Below, piece after piece: positions 8,298-16,585 of a DNA stretch of 64,000 bases. The notes under the pieces are model-generated. The model saw only the letters and a program-made list of their open reading frames with translations. It ran no database searches and was not told where the DNA came from. This DNA comes from Clostridium sp. (GTDB taxonomy: Bacteria; Bacillota; Clostridia; Lachnospirales; Lachnospiraceae). The translations under genes were made by a program, and so were the position numbers. The DNA is taken from NCBI GenBank assembly GCA_018377235.1, contig JAGZZT010000009.1, positions 25,171 to 89,170 on the forward strand, read 5' to 3'. Position 1 is the stretch's first letter. Every line of letters begins with the position of its first letter.

Positions 8298-9794
8298 ATG
8301 ATACAGGAAATTTTACAAAATTTTATGTCGATTCAGGTCTGGATTGGACTTGTAGTAGGCGTGGTAGGCGGCATGGTCGTAGGAGCCATGCCGGGCCTCA
8401 GCGGCGGTATGGCGATTGCTCTTCTTCTGCCGGTTACATACTCGATGGATCCGGTAGCGGCGCTGGTAATGCTGATGGCTATTTACACTTCTGCCATGAC
8501 AGGCGGTTCAATCTCAGCAATTCTGCTGCATACGCCGGGTACTCCGGCCAATGCGGCGACTGCCATGGAGGGATATCCTCTCACAAAGAAGGGAAGAGGA
8601 CTGGAGGCAGTAGGAATGTCCATGCTGTCCTCCGGAATCGGAGGCTTTGCCAGCGCCCTGGCGCTCTTAGTCATCGCCCCGCCTTTAGCGAAGGTCAGCC
8701 TGATGTTCAGCGAGCCTGAGAGCTTTCTGATCTCAGTGTTCGGTCTGACTGTAATCGGAAGCCTTGCAGGAAATTCTATTTTAAAAGGACTTCTGATGGG
8801 ACTTGTAGGACTGTTTTTAGCCACAGTAGGCATGGACTCTGTGACAGGCACCCTGCGGTATACCTTTGGCTTTGACTCTTTAATGAACGGAATCCAGATG
8901 GTTCCTGCTCTGATTGGATTATTTACCATTTCCCAGGTAATGAGCAACTGTGAAGATTATAAACACGCAAACCAGTCGATTCTGGAGAAGAGCAATGCGA
9001 CTCTGGGAAAGAAGATGCTTCCGACTCTCAAGGAGGTTCCCCGTTACATCTGGAACTGGGTATCTGCTTCCATCATTGGTATTGTAGTAGGCATTCTGCC
9101 TGGAGCCGGCGGAAATATCGGTTCCTGGATCGCCTACGATCAGGCGAAAAAGCACTCCAAGCATAAAGCGGAGTTTGGAAACGGATCTCTTGAGGGACTT
9201 GCCTCCTGCGAGGCTGGAAACAACGCGGTAACCGGCGGCTCCATGATTCCGCTGATGACGCTGTCCATTCCTGGAAGCCCCAATGCGGCTATCATTCTGG
9301 GAGGTCTGCTGATTCAGGGCTTAGTTCCAGGCGCGCGCCTGTTCACGACGCAGGCTCCGACTACCTATTCGATTCTGGTAGGCTTTGCCCTTTCCAATAT
9401 CCTGATGGTATTCGTGGGACTTGCAATCGCCCGCTATGTAGTAAATGTAACGAAAATTCCAAATTCTATCCTGATGCCGGTAGTAGTGTCCCTGGCCCTG
9501 ATTGGATCCTATGCGATCAACGCGTCTATGTTTGATGTGTTTGTAGCTATTTTCTTCGGTTTCTTAGGATACCTGATGAATAAGCTGGATCTTTCTTCAG
9601 CAGCATTAATCCTAGGACTGATTCTGGGCGGTACGGCTGAGAGCGGCTTAATGCTTTCTCTGGTTATGGCCAAGGGAGATCCGCTCGGCTACTACATGGG
9701 ACGTCCGATCTGCCTGGTGCTGATGGCGCTGATTCTGCTTTCAGTGGCCGGACCTGTCATTTCGAAATTAAAAGGGAAAAAAGAAAAAGCTTAA
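8298..9794 (+). CDS. Tripartite tricarboxylate transporter large permease (TctA family)
   Basis: A 498-residue polytopic protein with the conserved TctA blocks GAMPGLSGGMAIALLLPVTY near residue 30, TPGTPANAATAMEGYP, and the repeat half GILPGAGGNIGSWIAYDQAKKHSKH and SIPGSPNAAIILGGLLIQGL. The two similar blocks reflect the internal duplication of the family. It forms the sodium- or proton-coupled channel of the three-part importer. It ends at a strong terminator, so the unit is HD protein, tctC, tctB, tctA. Confidence 0.93.
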   Translation: MIQEILQNFMSIQVWIGLVVGVVGGMVVGAMPGLSGGMAIALLLPVTYSMDPVAALVMLMAIYTSAMTGGSISAILLHTPGTPANAATAMEGYPLTKKGRGLEAVGMSMLSSGIGGFASALALLVIAPPLAKVSLMFSEPESFLISVFGLTVIGSLAGNSILKGLLMGLVGLFLATVGMDSVTGTLRYTFGFDSLMNGIQMVPALIGLFTISQVMSNCEDYKHANQSILEKSNATLGKKMLPTLKEVPRYIWNWVSASIIGIVVGILPGAGGNIGSWIAYDQAKKHSKHKAEFGNGSLEGLASCEAGNNAVTGGSMIPLMTLSIPGSPNAAIILGGLLIQGLVPGARLFTTQAPTTYSILVGFALSNILMVFVGLAIARYVVNVTKIPNSILMPVVVSLALIGSYAINASMFDVFVAIFFGFLGYLMNKLDLSSAALILGLILGGTAESGLMLSLVMAKGDPLGYYMGRPICLVLMALILLSVAGPVISKLKGKKEKA

Positions 9795-9813
9795 ATATTA
9801 ATATATGAAAAAG

Positions 9814-9854
9814 AGCTGCGAATCAAGAGAGACTCAAGATTCGCGGCTTTTTTT
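9814..9854 (+). terminator. Rho-independent terminator after tctA
   Basis: An 11-bp stem (AGCTGCGAATC with GATTCGCGGCT, one G-T pair) followed by TTTTTTT. The rest of the gap up to 10074 holds no gene I can support. Confidence 0.9.
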
Positions 9855-10074
9855 CACTCTTTTGCACTTCAGAAAAAACAGCTTTCCGTCTCTGAAAAGC
9901 TGTGTTATAATACTCAGATCAATTATTATTTGCGATTCATTTAACATTCAGGGACTGCTTTCAGACGCAGTCCGTCTTATGAAGATTCTATCAGGCCGTT
10001 TCGGCTGAAATTCAAAAATCCAAGGAACACCATTGCTGTAACATGAAAATTTGATTATACTGAAAGGAGAAGGC

Positions 10075-11028
10075 ATGAGACAACAGCCTCTGCAGTGGCA
10101 TCCGGCGTTTCAGGCTGCGATGCAGATTGAGCTGGCCGAATATCAGGACTGGCTAAAGTATGAGAGAGAACACAATTTAACACAGAAACCCCTGCAGATT
10201 GATTTGCTGATTATTAAAATGGAGCAGGGGAAACGGATTGAAAAATCCATCGGCCGTCTGTTCCGCCGCTATAATATTATAGAATACAAGGGACCGTCAG
10301 ACTATTTAAGCATCAATGACTTTTATAAGGTGACCGCCTACGCCTGCCTGTACCAGTCAGATACCCAGAAGGTGATGGAAATCAGGCCGGAGGAGATCAC
10401 GATTACTATGGTAAGCGGGCGCTATCCTGAAAAACTGATCCGGCATTTGGAGCAGATACATTCTGCCCGGATGATTCAGGTATCTCAGGGTATTATCTAC
10501 GCGGAGGGCCTGATGTTTCCGCTGCAGATCATCCAGAACTTTGCCCTTCCTAAAAAAGAGAACGTCTGGTTAAGCAGGCTGAGGCCAGGACTTGACGTGG
10601 AAGAGGATATAGCGGTGCTGGCCCAGGCATATCAGGGGAGAGATGAAAATCCCCTGTACAGCGCGGTAATGGAGCTGATTGTAAGAGCGAATAAAAAGCA
10701 GTATGAGGAGGCGAAGCATATGTGCAATGCATTAAGAGAACTGTTTGCAGAGGAGATAGAGGAGGGAAGGAAGAAGGGCAAAGCAGAGGGAAAAATAGAA
10801 GGCAAAGCAGAGGGCCATTGTCTGGCTTTCATTGAAATTCTCAGGCGCAAGGTGGAGAATGGAAAATCCCTGGAGGAATCGGCAGAGGCTCTGGAGGAGA
10901 AGCCGGAAGATATCGAAAGGCTTTACCGCTTGATTGAAAACCAGGGGCCTGATGCAGACGCAGAGCTGATTTATCAGCTGTACCGGGCTGATGTGAAATC
11001 TTCAGAGAAAAAAGAAGGACAGCGCTGA
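10075..11028 (+). CDS. Putative PD-(D/E)XK nuclease-like protein with charged C-terminal repeats
   Basis: A 317-residue protein from the ATG at 10075, after AAAGGAGAAGGC. Residues 41-73 read QIDLLIIKME...RRYNIIEYKG, with a candidate nuclease core of Asp43 and Glu70-x-Lys72, followed by SINDFYKVTAYACLY. This is the Rpn/transposase-like PD-(D/E)XK pattern seen in many Lachnospiraceae proteins. The C-terminal half has a low-complexity KKGKAEGKIEGKAEG stretch and helices, probably a flexible or oligomerising tail. Function is unknown. Such genes are often scattered in multiple copies; no mobile-element ends are visible nearby. Confidence 0.6.
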   Translation: MRQQPLQWHPAFQAAMQIELAEYQDWLKYEREHNLTQKPLQIDLLIIKMEQGKRIEKSIGRLFRRYNIIEYKGPSDYLSINDFYKVTAYACLYQSDTQKVMEIRPEEITITMVSGRYPEKLIRHLEQIHSARMIQVSQGIIYAEGLMFPLQIIQNFALPKKENVWLSRLRPGLDVEEDIAVLAQAYQGRDENPLYSAVMELIVRANKKQYEEAKHMCNALRELFAEEIEEGRKKGKAEGKIEGKAEGHCLAFIEILRRKVENGKSLEESAEALEEKPEDIERLYRLIENQGPDADAELIYQLYRADVKSSEKKEGQR

Positions 11029-11110
11029 TAGTTTCCCTGCCGCCGCCTTTGTTCTACCGCCGCTTCCTGCCGCGTAAACTGGCAGTAACAGCTTTAGTTT
11101 GAGGAAACGC

Positions 11111-11962
11111 ATGAAATTTTTAAAATTAAAACGAAGGCACGTCTGTCTGCAGGAAAATGCTCTGTTTTGGGTATTTTTGGCTCTTCTTTCGATTGGGTGC
11201 ATGGCGAAGCTTTACCAAAAAGCCTCTCTGGCTCCGGCTTCCTCGGAGAGTGTGTTTGCCTCATCACAGACAGCGGAAGGCAAAAATTATCAGGTCAAGG
11301 ACAGGAAGCTTCCTATCTACTGCGTGCAGACGGAGAAGCCTCAGGTAGCGCTCTCCTTCGATGCAGCCTGGGGAAATGAGGATACCAGACAGCTGATGGA
11401 AATTTTGGCGAAGCACAATGTAAAAGTCACCTTTTTTATGACAGGGGGATGGGTGGAGAAGTATCCGGAAGATGTGAAATACATAGCCAGCCAAGGCCAT
11501 GATCTGGGCAATCACAGTGAAAATCACAAAAATATGAGCCAGCTTGGGGAGGAGGAGATCCGAGCGGAAATTCAGAAAGTTCACGACCGTGTCAAGGCTC
11601 TGACAGGACAGGATATGGTGTTATTTCGCCCGCCTTACGGAGATTATGATGATAAAGTAGTAGAGGCAGCCGACAGTATGGGCTACTATCCGATTCAATG
11701 GGATATTGACAGTCTGGACTGGAAAGACTATGGGGCAGACTCAATTGTGGATAAGGTGGTGAATCACAAACATCTGGGAAACGGTTCCATTATTCTCATG
11801 CACAACGGGGCCAAGTATACGCCTCAGGCTCTGGAGACAGTAATCACAGGGCTTCAGGAAAAAGGTTACGAGCTGGTTCCTATTTCACAGCTGATCTGTA
11901 AGGAACAGTTCTCCATCAACCACGAGGGGCGTCAGATCCCGTCTCAAAAGACAGTTCAGTAA
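11111..11962 (+). CDS. Membrane-anchored polysaccharide deacetylase (NodB domain)
   Basis: A 283-residue protein from the ATG at 11111, after TTTGAGGAAACGC. One N-terminal membrane segment (about residues 17-34) places the catalytic domain outside the cell. NodB motifs are in order: LSFDAAWG (residues 81-88, a TFDDG variant), HDLGNHSENHK (130-140, with the metal-binding H-x3-H pair), RPPYG and the C-terminal ILMHNG. The family removes N-acetyl groups from peptidoglycan or related glycans. Lachnospiraceae relatives resemble the sporulation deacetylase PdaB, and the gene lies just upstream of spo0A; a sporulation role is only inference. Confidence 0.85.
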   Translation: MKFLKLKRRHVCLQENALFWVFLALLSIGCMAKLYQKASLAPASSESVFASSQTAEGKNYQVKDRKLPIYCVQTEKPQVALSFDAAWGNEDTRQLMEILAKHNVKVTFFMTGGWVEKYPEDVKYIASQGHDLGNHSENHKNMSQLGEEEIRAEIQKVHDRVKALTGQDMVLFRPPYGDYDDKVVEAADSMGYYPIQWDIDSLDWKDYGADSIVDKVVNHKHLGNGSIILMHNGAKYTPQALETVITGLQEKGYELVPISQLICKEQFSINHEGRQIPSQKTVQ

Positions 11963-11969
11963 AAAACTT

Positions 11970-12142
11970 TTCGACAAAAAAGCGCTGTTTTTTAACGGGT
12001 TTCAGAGCGCTGTTTTCAGCAGAAAGCCGGGGAAACGGGAGATAAAGCAGGAGAATCTGGGAAATGCAGGATCGTGCCAGATGTCGAAAATTGCGTTATA
12101 ATCTCATTGAATGGCAGTTTTTACCAGATTATAATCTACAGA
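11970..12142 (+). promoter_or_regulatory. spo0A control region: two candidate 0A boxes and a sigma-A promoter
   Basis: TTCGACA (11970-11976, TGTCGAA on the other strand) and TGTCGAA (12082-12088) match the Spo0A-binding box. TTGAAT (12107-12112), a 17-base spacer and TATAAT (12130-12135) form a good vegetative promoter just upstream of spo0A. The arrangement fits autoregulation as known in Bacillus and Clostridium. Each 7-mer alone is expected by chance several times in 64 kb. Confidence 0.6.
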
Positions 12143-12168
12143 GAAACAAATCAGGAGGAGTATGAAGC

Positions 12169-12975
12169 ATGGCAGAATTAAATATCGCGATTGCAGATGA
12201 TAACAGGCAGACTTTGGAGCTGCTTGGCGAAATACTGGAGGGAGAAAAGGATTACCATGTCGTAGGAAAGGCAGATAATGGCAACGAAGCATACAACATG
12301 ATTATGAAAACCAGGCCAGATGTCGTTTTAATGGATATTGTCATGCCGGGAATGGACGGAATTTCCGTGATGGAGAAGATTAAGAGCAACTCGGAAATGA
12401 AGGACAGCACTTCTTTTATTATGGTCACAGCCGCGGGAAGCGAGAACCTGACAGCAGAGGCTTTTAAGCTGGGAGCCAGCTATTATATCATGAAGCCTTT
12501 TACCAGAGAGATTATCCTCGATAAGCTGCGCCGCCTGACTGGCTACAAAAACAAAACTACCATGCTGTCAGGAAGCAGGAGAGTGAAGCCTTATGTCAAT
12601 AAAGCGGAATACATGGAGCAGAATCTGGAAAACGATGTAACGCAGATGCTTCACGAAATTGGAATTCCGGCCCACATCAAGGGATACCAGTATTTAAGGG
12701 ACGCAATTATCATTTCGGTGGGCGACCAGGAAATGCTGACATCTGTGACAAAGATTCTCTATCCGACCATTGCGAAAAAACACGATACAACGCCCAGCCG
12801 CGTAGAGAGAGCCATTCGTCATGCCATTGAGGTAGCCTGGAACAGGGGAGAGATGGACACGATTAATGATTTATTTGGCTATACAGTAAGCACTGGAAAG
12901 GGTAAACCGACCAATTCAGAGTTTATTGCTTTGATTGCTGATAAAATTCGTCTGGACTACAAACGTATTTCCTAA
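12169..12975 (+). CDS. spo0A: Sporulation master response regulator Spo0A
   Basis: A 268-residue protein with a receiver domain (residues 4-125): acidic pair Asp10/Asp11, phosphoacceptor Asp56 in VLMDIVMPGMDG, and the switch lysine in MKPF. The C-terminal effector domain has the Spo0A recognition region LYPTIAKKHDTTPSRVERAIRHAIEVAW, a signature found only in Spo0A. It responds to the phosphorelay (or orphan kinases in clostridia) and activates or represses sporulation genes through 0A boxes. The start follows AGGAGGAGTATGAAGC. Its presence shows a spore-forming or recently spore-forming lineage. Confidence 0.97.
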   Translation: MAELNIAIADDNRQTLELLGEILEGEKDYHVVGKADNGNEAYNMIMKTRPDVVLMDIVMPGMDGISVMEKIKSNSEMKDSTSFIMVTAAGSENLTAEAFKLGASYYIMKPFTREIILDKLRRLTGYKNKTTMLSGSRRVKPYVNKAEYMEQNLENDVTQMLHEIGIPAHIKGYQYLRDAIIISVGDQEMLTSVTKILYPTIAKKHDTTPSRVERAIRHAIEVAWNRGEMDTINDLFGYTVSTGKGKPTNSEFIALIADKIRLDYKRIS

Positions 12976-13093
12976 AAATTATAATACTACCTTTCTAAAT
13001 GCATAAATTTATTGTATAATAACCTTATAATCTGGACAAAGGGGGATTTATTTGGCGATTTGTCCGGCAATGTGATGCATGGGAGGTAGCAGA

Positions 13094-14539
13094 ATGAAAA
13101 AAGTTCTTTTTATAGCTTCAGAAGCGGTTCCTTTTATTAAGACAGGCGGTCTGGCGGACGTAGTAGGCTCCCTGCCGAAATGCTTTGATAAAGAGTATTT
13201 TGACGTCAGAGTTATGATACCCAAGTATCTCTGCATCAAGGAATCCTTCCGAAACGACATGAAATATCTGAATCATTTCTACATGGATTACCTGGGACAG
13301 AGCCGTTATGTGGGGATTCTTGAGTACGTCTACGAGGGAATTACTTTTTACTTCATTGACAATGAAAGCTATTTCTGCGGTTCCAAGCCCTATGGAGACT
13401 GGTACTGTGACCTGGAAAAGTTCGCGTTTTTCTCACGGGCGGCTCTCTCAAGCCTGCCTGTTATCGGTTTTCAGCCGGATGTGGTTCATTGCCATGACTG
13501 GCAGACCGGCCTGATTCCCGTATTCTTAAAGGATAAATTCCACGAAGGAGAATTCTTCCGGAACATGAAGTCTGTGATGACCATTCACAACCTGAAATTC
13601 CAGGGCGTGTGGGATGTGAAGACGATTCAGCGTCTTTCCGGCCTTCCGGATTACTATTTTACCCCTGACAAGCTGGAAGCGTACAAGGATGGGAACATGT
13701 TAAAAGGCGGTCTGGTCTATGCCGATGCCATCACCACAGTGAGCAATACTTATGCGGAAGAGATTAAGACACCTTTTTACGGGGAAGGACTGGACGGCCT
13801 GATGCGGGCGAGGGCAGGCAGCCTGAGAGGGATTGTCAATGGAATCGACTACAGCGATTTTAACCCTGAGACAGATCCGCTGATTGTTCAGAACTACAGT
13901 GCGAGGACTTTCCGCAAGGAGAAGATAAAGAATAAGAGAGCTCTTCAGCAGCAGCTGGGTCTGGAACAGGACGATAAGAAATTTATGATCGGCATTGTGT
14001 CACGTTTGACAGACCAGAAGGGCTTTGATCTGATTCAGTGCGTAATGGATGAAATCTGTACTGACGATGTACAGCTGGTAATTCTGGGAACAGGTGATGA
14101 GAAATATGAAAATATGTTCCGCCATTATGACTGGAAGTATAATGGGCGCGTTTCCGCTAATATTTACTATTCCGAGGAGATGTCCCACCGTGTTTACGCC
14201 GCCTGCGATGCATTTCTGATGCCGTCACTCTTTGAACCCTGCGGTTTAAGCCAGCTGATGGCCCTGCGCTACGGCACAGTGCCTATCGTGCGGGAAACGG
14301 GAGGCCTGAAGGACACCGTATGGCCGTACAATGAGTACGAGGGTACAGGTACAGGTTTTTCCTTCGCCAATTACAATGCCCACGAGATGTTAGATACCAT
14401 CCGCTATGCAAAGCATGTGTTCTACAACAGAAAAAGGGAGTGGAACAAGATTATTGACCGGGCGATGGCGGCGGATTTCTCCTGGGACAGTTCAGCGCTT
14501 AAATACCAGGAACTTTACGACTGGCTGATCGGATATTAG
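13094..14539 (+). CDS. glgA: Glycogen (starch) synthase, ADP-glucose type
   Basis: A 481-residue GT5-family glycosyltransferase. The N-terminal KTGGLADVVGSLPK (residues 16-29) binds ADP-glucose, HCHDWQTGLIP is the second Rossmann motif, and the C-terminal half has GIVSRLTDQKGFDL and the catalytic loop PSLFEPCGLSQLMALRYGTVPIVRETGGL. It extends alpha-1,4-glucan chains for glycogen storage. The start is the ATG at 13094 after GGGAGGTAGCAGA; the ATG five codons upstream overlaps that ribosome site. A TATAAT at 13015-13020 suggests its own promoter. No other glg genes are adjacent. Confidence 0.95.
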   Translation: MKKVLFIASEAVPFIKTGGLADVVGSLPKCFDKEYFDVRVMIPKYLCIKESFRNDMKYLNHFYMDYLGQSRYVGILEYVYEGITFYFIDNESYFCGSKPYGDWYCDLEKFAFFSRAALSSLPVIGFQPDVVHCHDWQTGLIPVFLKDKFHEGEFFRNMKSVMTIHNLKFQGVWDVKTIQRLSGLPDYYFTPDKLEAYKDGNMLKGGLVYADAITTVSNTYAEEIKTPFYGEGLDGLMRARAGSLRGIVNGIDYSDFNPETDPLIVQNYSARTFRKEKIKNKRALQQQLGLEQDDKKFMIGIVSRLTDQKGFDLIQCVMDEICTDDVQLVILGTGDEKYENMFRHYDWKYNGRVSANIYYSEEMSHRVYAACDAFLMPSLFEPCGLSQLMALRYGTVPIVRETGGLKDTVWPYNEYEGTGTGFSFANYNAHEMLDTIRYAKHVFYNRKREWNKIIDRAMAADFSWDSSALKYQELYDWLIGY

Positions 14540-14588
14540 AAAAGATGGTGTCAGCGTACAAGGGACAGATGAGATACGGGAGAGAAGA

Positions 14589-15047
14589 ATGACAATCTAT
14601 CGGGAAATAACAGGAAATCAGGTATTGATGAGCGGTGTCATCGGCTGGGTGGTGGCGCAGGTGTTAAAGACAATCATTGATATTGCTCTGAATAAGTCCT
14701 TTAATCCAGAGCGGCTGACTGGATCAGGAGGAATGCCCAGTTCCCATTCCTCCACGGTCTGCGCTTTGACTACAGCTTCTGCTTTCTGCTATGGCTTTGG
14801 AAGTTTCGAGTTTGCCATCAGCTTTCTTTTTGCCATGGTAGTGATGTACGATGCGATTGGCGTGCGTCAGGAGACAGGCAAGCAGGCAAAGGTACTGAAC
14901 CATCTTCTGTTTGAGAATCCTTTGAAACTGGATACTGTAGTGCTGCAGGAGAAGCTGAAGGAGTATGTGGGACATACGCCGGTGCAGGTATTTGCCGGCG
15001 CAGTGCTGGGAATTGGAATCGCAGTGTTTATGAATGGATTTTATTAA
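14589..15047 (+). CDS. Divergent PAP2-family (DUF212, YuiD-like) membrane protein
   Basis: A 152-residue membrane protein with GGMPSSHSSTVCALTTA (about residues 46-62) and YDAIGVRQETGKQAKVLN. These are the reduced phosphatase motifs of the DUF212/YuiD family, related to acid phosphatase/haloperoxidase proteins. About three to four membrane segments are visible. The likely role is in lipid or undecaprenyl-phosphate metabolism, but no member function is firmly known to me. It follows glgA by 49 bases and ends in a strong terminator. Confidence 0.82.
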   Translation: MTIYREITGNQVLMSGVIGWVVAQVLKTIIDIALNKSFNPERLTGSGGMPSSHSSTVCALTTASAFCYGFGSFEFAISFLFAMVVMYDAIGVRQETGKQAKVLNHLLFENPLKLDTVVLQEKLKEYVGHTPVQVFAGAVLGIGIAVFMNGFY

Positions 15048-15053
15048 AAGAAA

Positions 15054-15099
15054 AAGTCCGGAAAGGATCCGATTGTGTCAGGATTCTTTCCGGACTTTT
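15054..15099 (+). terminator. Bidirectional terminator after the YuiD-like gene
   Basis: A 17-bp stem, AAGTCCGGAAAGGATCC with GGATTCTTTCCGGACTT (one wobble). T runs flank it on both strands. Confidence 0.9.
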
Positions 15100-15115
15100 G
15101 CCTTATGTTCCAGGG

Positions 15116-15172
15116 GATAAAAAGGAGCCGCTGCTTTGGAAGATGAATGCTCGTCTATTGTGCAGCGGCCCT
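15116..15172 (-). terminator. Terminator for gltS (minus strand)
   Basis: GCCGCTGC (15127-15134) pairs with GCAGCGGC (15162-15169), extended by flanking bases. On the minus strand it is followed by CTCCTTTTTATC. Confidence 0.7.
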
Positions 15173-15204
15173 TTATATGAGGTAATGTATGACTGTTTTA
15201 AGTT

Positions 15205-16386
15205 TTATAAAAGGTTCATAAATGTAGTCAGAACCATGGAGTTAAAGAAGTCAATGAAAAGGCTTCCAACCAGGGGGACAATGAAGAATGCTCTTGGGGC
15301 TGCTCCATAGCGCTCAGCCAAAGCTTTCATGTTAGCCATGGCGTTTGGCGTTGCTCCCATTCCGAATCCGCAGAAGGCGCTTGTCATAGCTGCCGCTTCA
15401 TAATCGCGTCCCATAACATTAAAAATCACAAAGTTCGCATACAGGAACATGATCAGGGTCTGAACCAGCAGGATAACAATCATTGGAAGAGCCAGGGCTG
15501 CCAGCTGCCAGAGCTTTAAGTTCATCATAGCCATGGCCAGATAAATATTTAAGGATAGTCCGCCCAGAGTATCGATTTCTTCCATGGGAAGTTCAGCTCC
15601 CTTTACATCCCAGATATTTCTCAGGAGAGCGGCAAACAGCATGGCTCCGATATAGCCGGGCATTGTAATATTCAGCTTGGAGAAACCGACCATGATCAGA
15701 GTTCCGGCTCCGATTGCTACTGCCAGAAATACAGTCGCATTTGTGAATTTCTGTCCGTCAATGGTACCTTTGTTTTCATCGGATGCATTGCCTTCCTGTG
15801 CAGCAGTAGATTTAAGTCCCAGCTTTTCTACTCTGCGGCGGGCGATAGGACCGCCCATCATACTTCCAGATACCAGTCCATATGTAGCCGCGGCAAGAGC
15901 AACGGTCAGGGCGCCGGAAACACCGTAGGTCTCTTCAAGAAGAGGACCAAAGGAGCCGGATGTGCCATGTCCGCCTACTAATGGGATGGATCCCATGCAG
16001 AGTCCAAGAAGAGGATCCAGACCAAAAGCTGCTGCCAGGGCGCTTCCCACGCCGTCCTGGATAACGCACATGAGGATAGCCAGAATCAGGAAAATAAATA
16101 CCTGAATACCTCCTTTTTTCAGGAGCCTGAAGCAGGCAGTAAATCCTACGCTGCAGAAGAATACGGTCATGAGGATGGTCTGAATAGTTGTGTCAAAAGT
16201 GAATTCTAGGATTCCCGCACAGTATAGAGCCAGATGCAGCAAAGCGAATACAATTCCGCCTGCTACAGGGGCTGGAATACAATAGCGGTTAAGAAATGAG
16301 ATTTTTTTGACCATCAGACGTCCAAGAGCGTATACAATCGCTCCCAGGGCACAGGCCTGGTACATATCAAGTTGCACTGTCATCAT
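15205..16386 (-). CDS. gltS: Sodium/glutamate symporter, GltS family
   Basis: A 393-residue polytopic membrane protein. It shows RYCIPAPVAGGIVFALLH near residue 33, the re-entrant-loop motif SIPLVGGHGTSGSFGPLLEE near 130, and the second-half motif SAFCGFGMGATPNAMANMKAL, the inverted-repeat signature of GltS. It imports glutamate with sodium. The start at 16386 is preceded on the minus strand by AGGGGGAATCTTTT; an in-frame ATG ten codons upstream lacks a site. A TGTCGAA sequence (0A-box-like, 16437-16443 minus) lies about 50 bases upstream, of uncertain meaning. It is transcribed alone, between terminators. Confidence 0.93.
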   Translation of the reverse strand: MMTVQLDMYQACALGAIVYALGRLMVKKISFLNRYCIPAPVAGGIVFALLHLALYCAGILEFTFDTTIQTILMTVFFCSVGFTACFRLLKKGGIQVFIFLILAILMCVIQDGVGSALAAAFGLDPLLGLCMGSIPLVGGHGTSGSFGPLLEETYGVSGALTVALAAATYGLVSGSMMGGPIARRRVEKLGLKSTAAQEGNASDENKGTIDGQKFTNATVFLAVAIGAGTLIMVGFSKLNITMPGYIGAMLFAALLRNIWDVKGAELPMEEIDTLGGLSLNIYLAMAMMNLKLWQLAALALPMIVILLVQTLIMFLYANFVIFNVMGRDYEAAAMTSAFCGFGMGATPNAMANMKALAERYGAAPRAFFIVPLVGSLFIDFFNSMVLTTFMNLL

Positions 16387-16523
16387 AAAAGATTCCCCCT
16401 TTCGATTTATCATCATTATGAAGAGCGACTACAAAATTCGACAAAATAGCGAATTATCTGACTGCTAAGAAAATGTTAAAATAAAGTAAAAAGATTTTAA
16501 CACAAATGGACGAATAAAAATAA

Positions 16524-16578
16524 AAAGAGAATGTCTGGATCAGATGTATTTAAAATATCCGAAACAGACATTCTCTTT
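16524..16578 (-). terminator. Terminator after the sulfatase-like gene (minus strand)
   Basis: A 14-bp perfect stem, AAAGAGAATGTCTG with CAGACATTCTCTTT. On the minus strand the stem is followed by a T-rich tract. Confidence 0.85.
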
Positions 16579-16585
16579 CAGCTTT

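Noticed and set aside
9805..10008. 67-codon frame after tctA
   Set aside because: It begins inside the tctA terminator hairpin and has no ribosome site or recognisable protein pattern.
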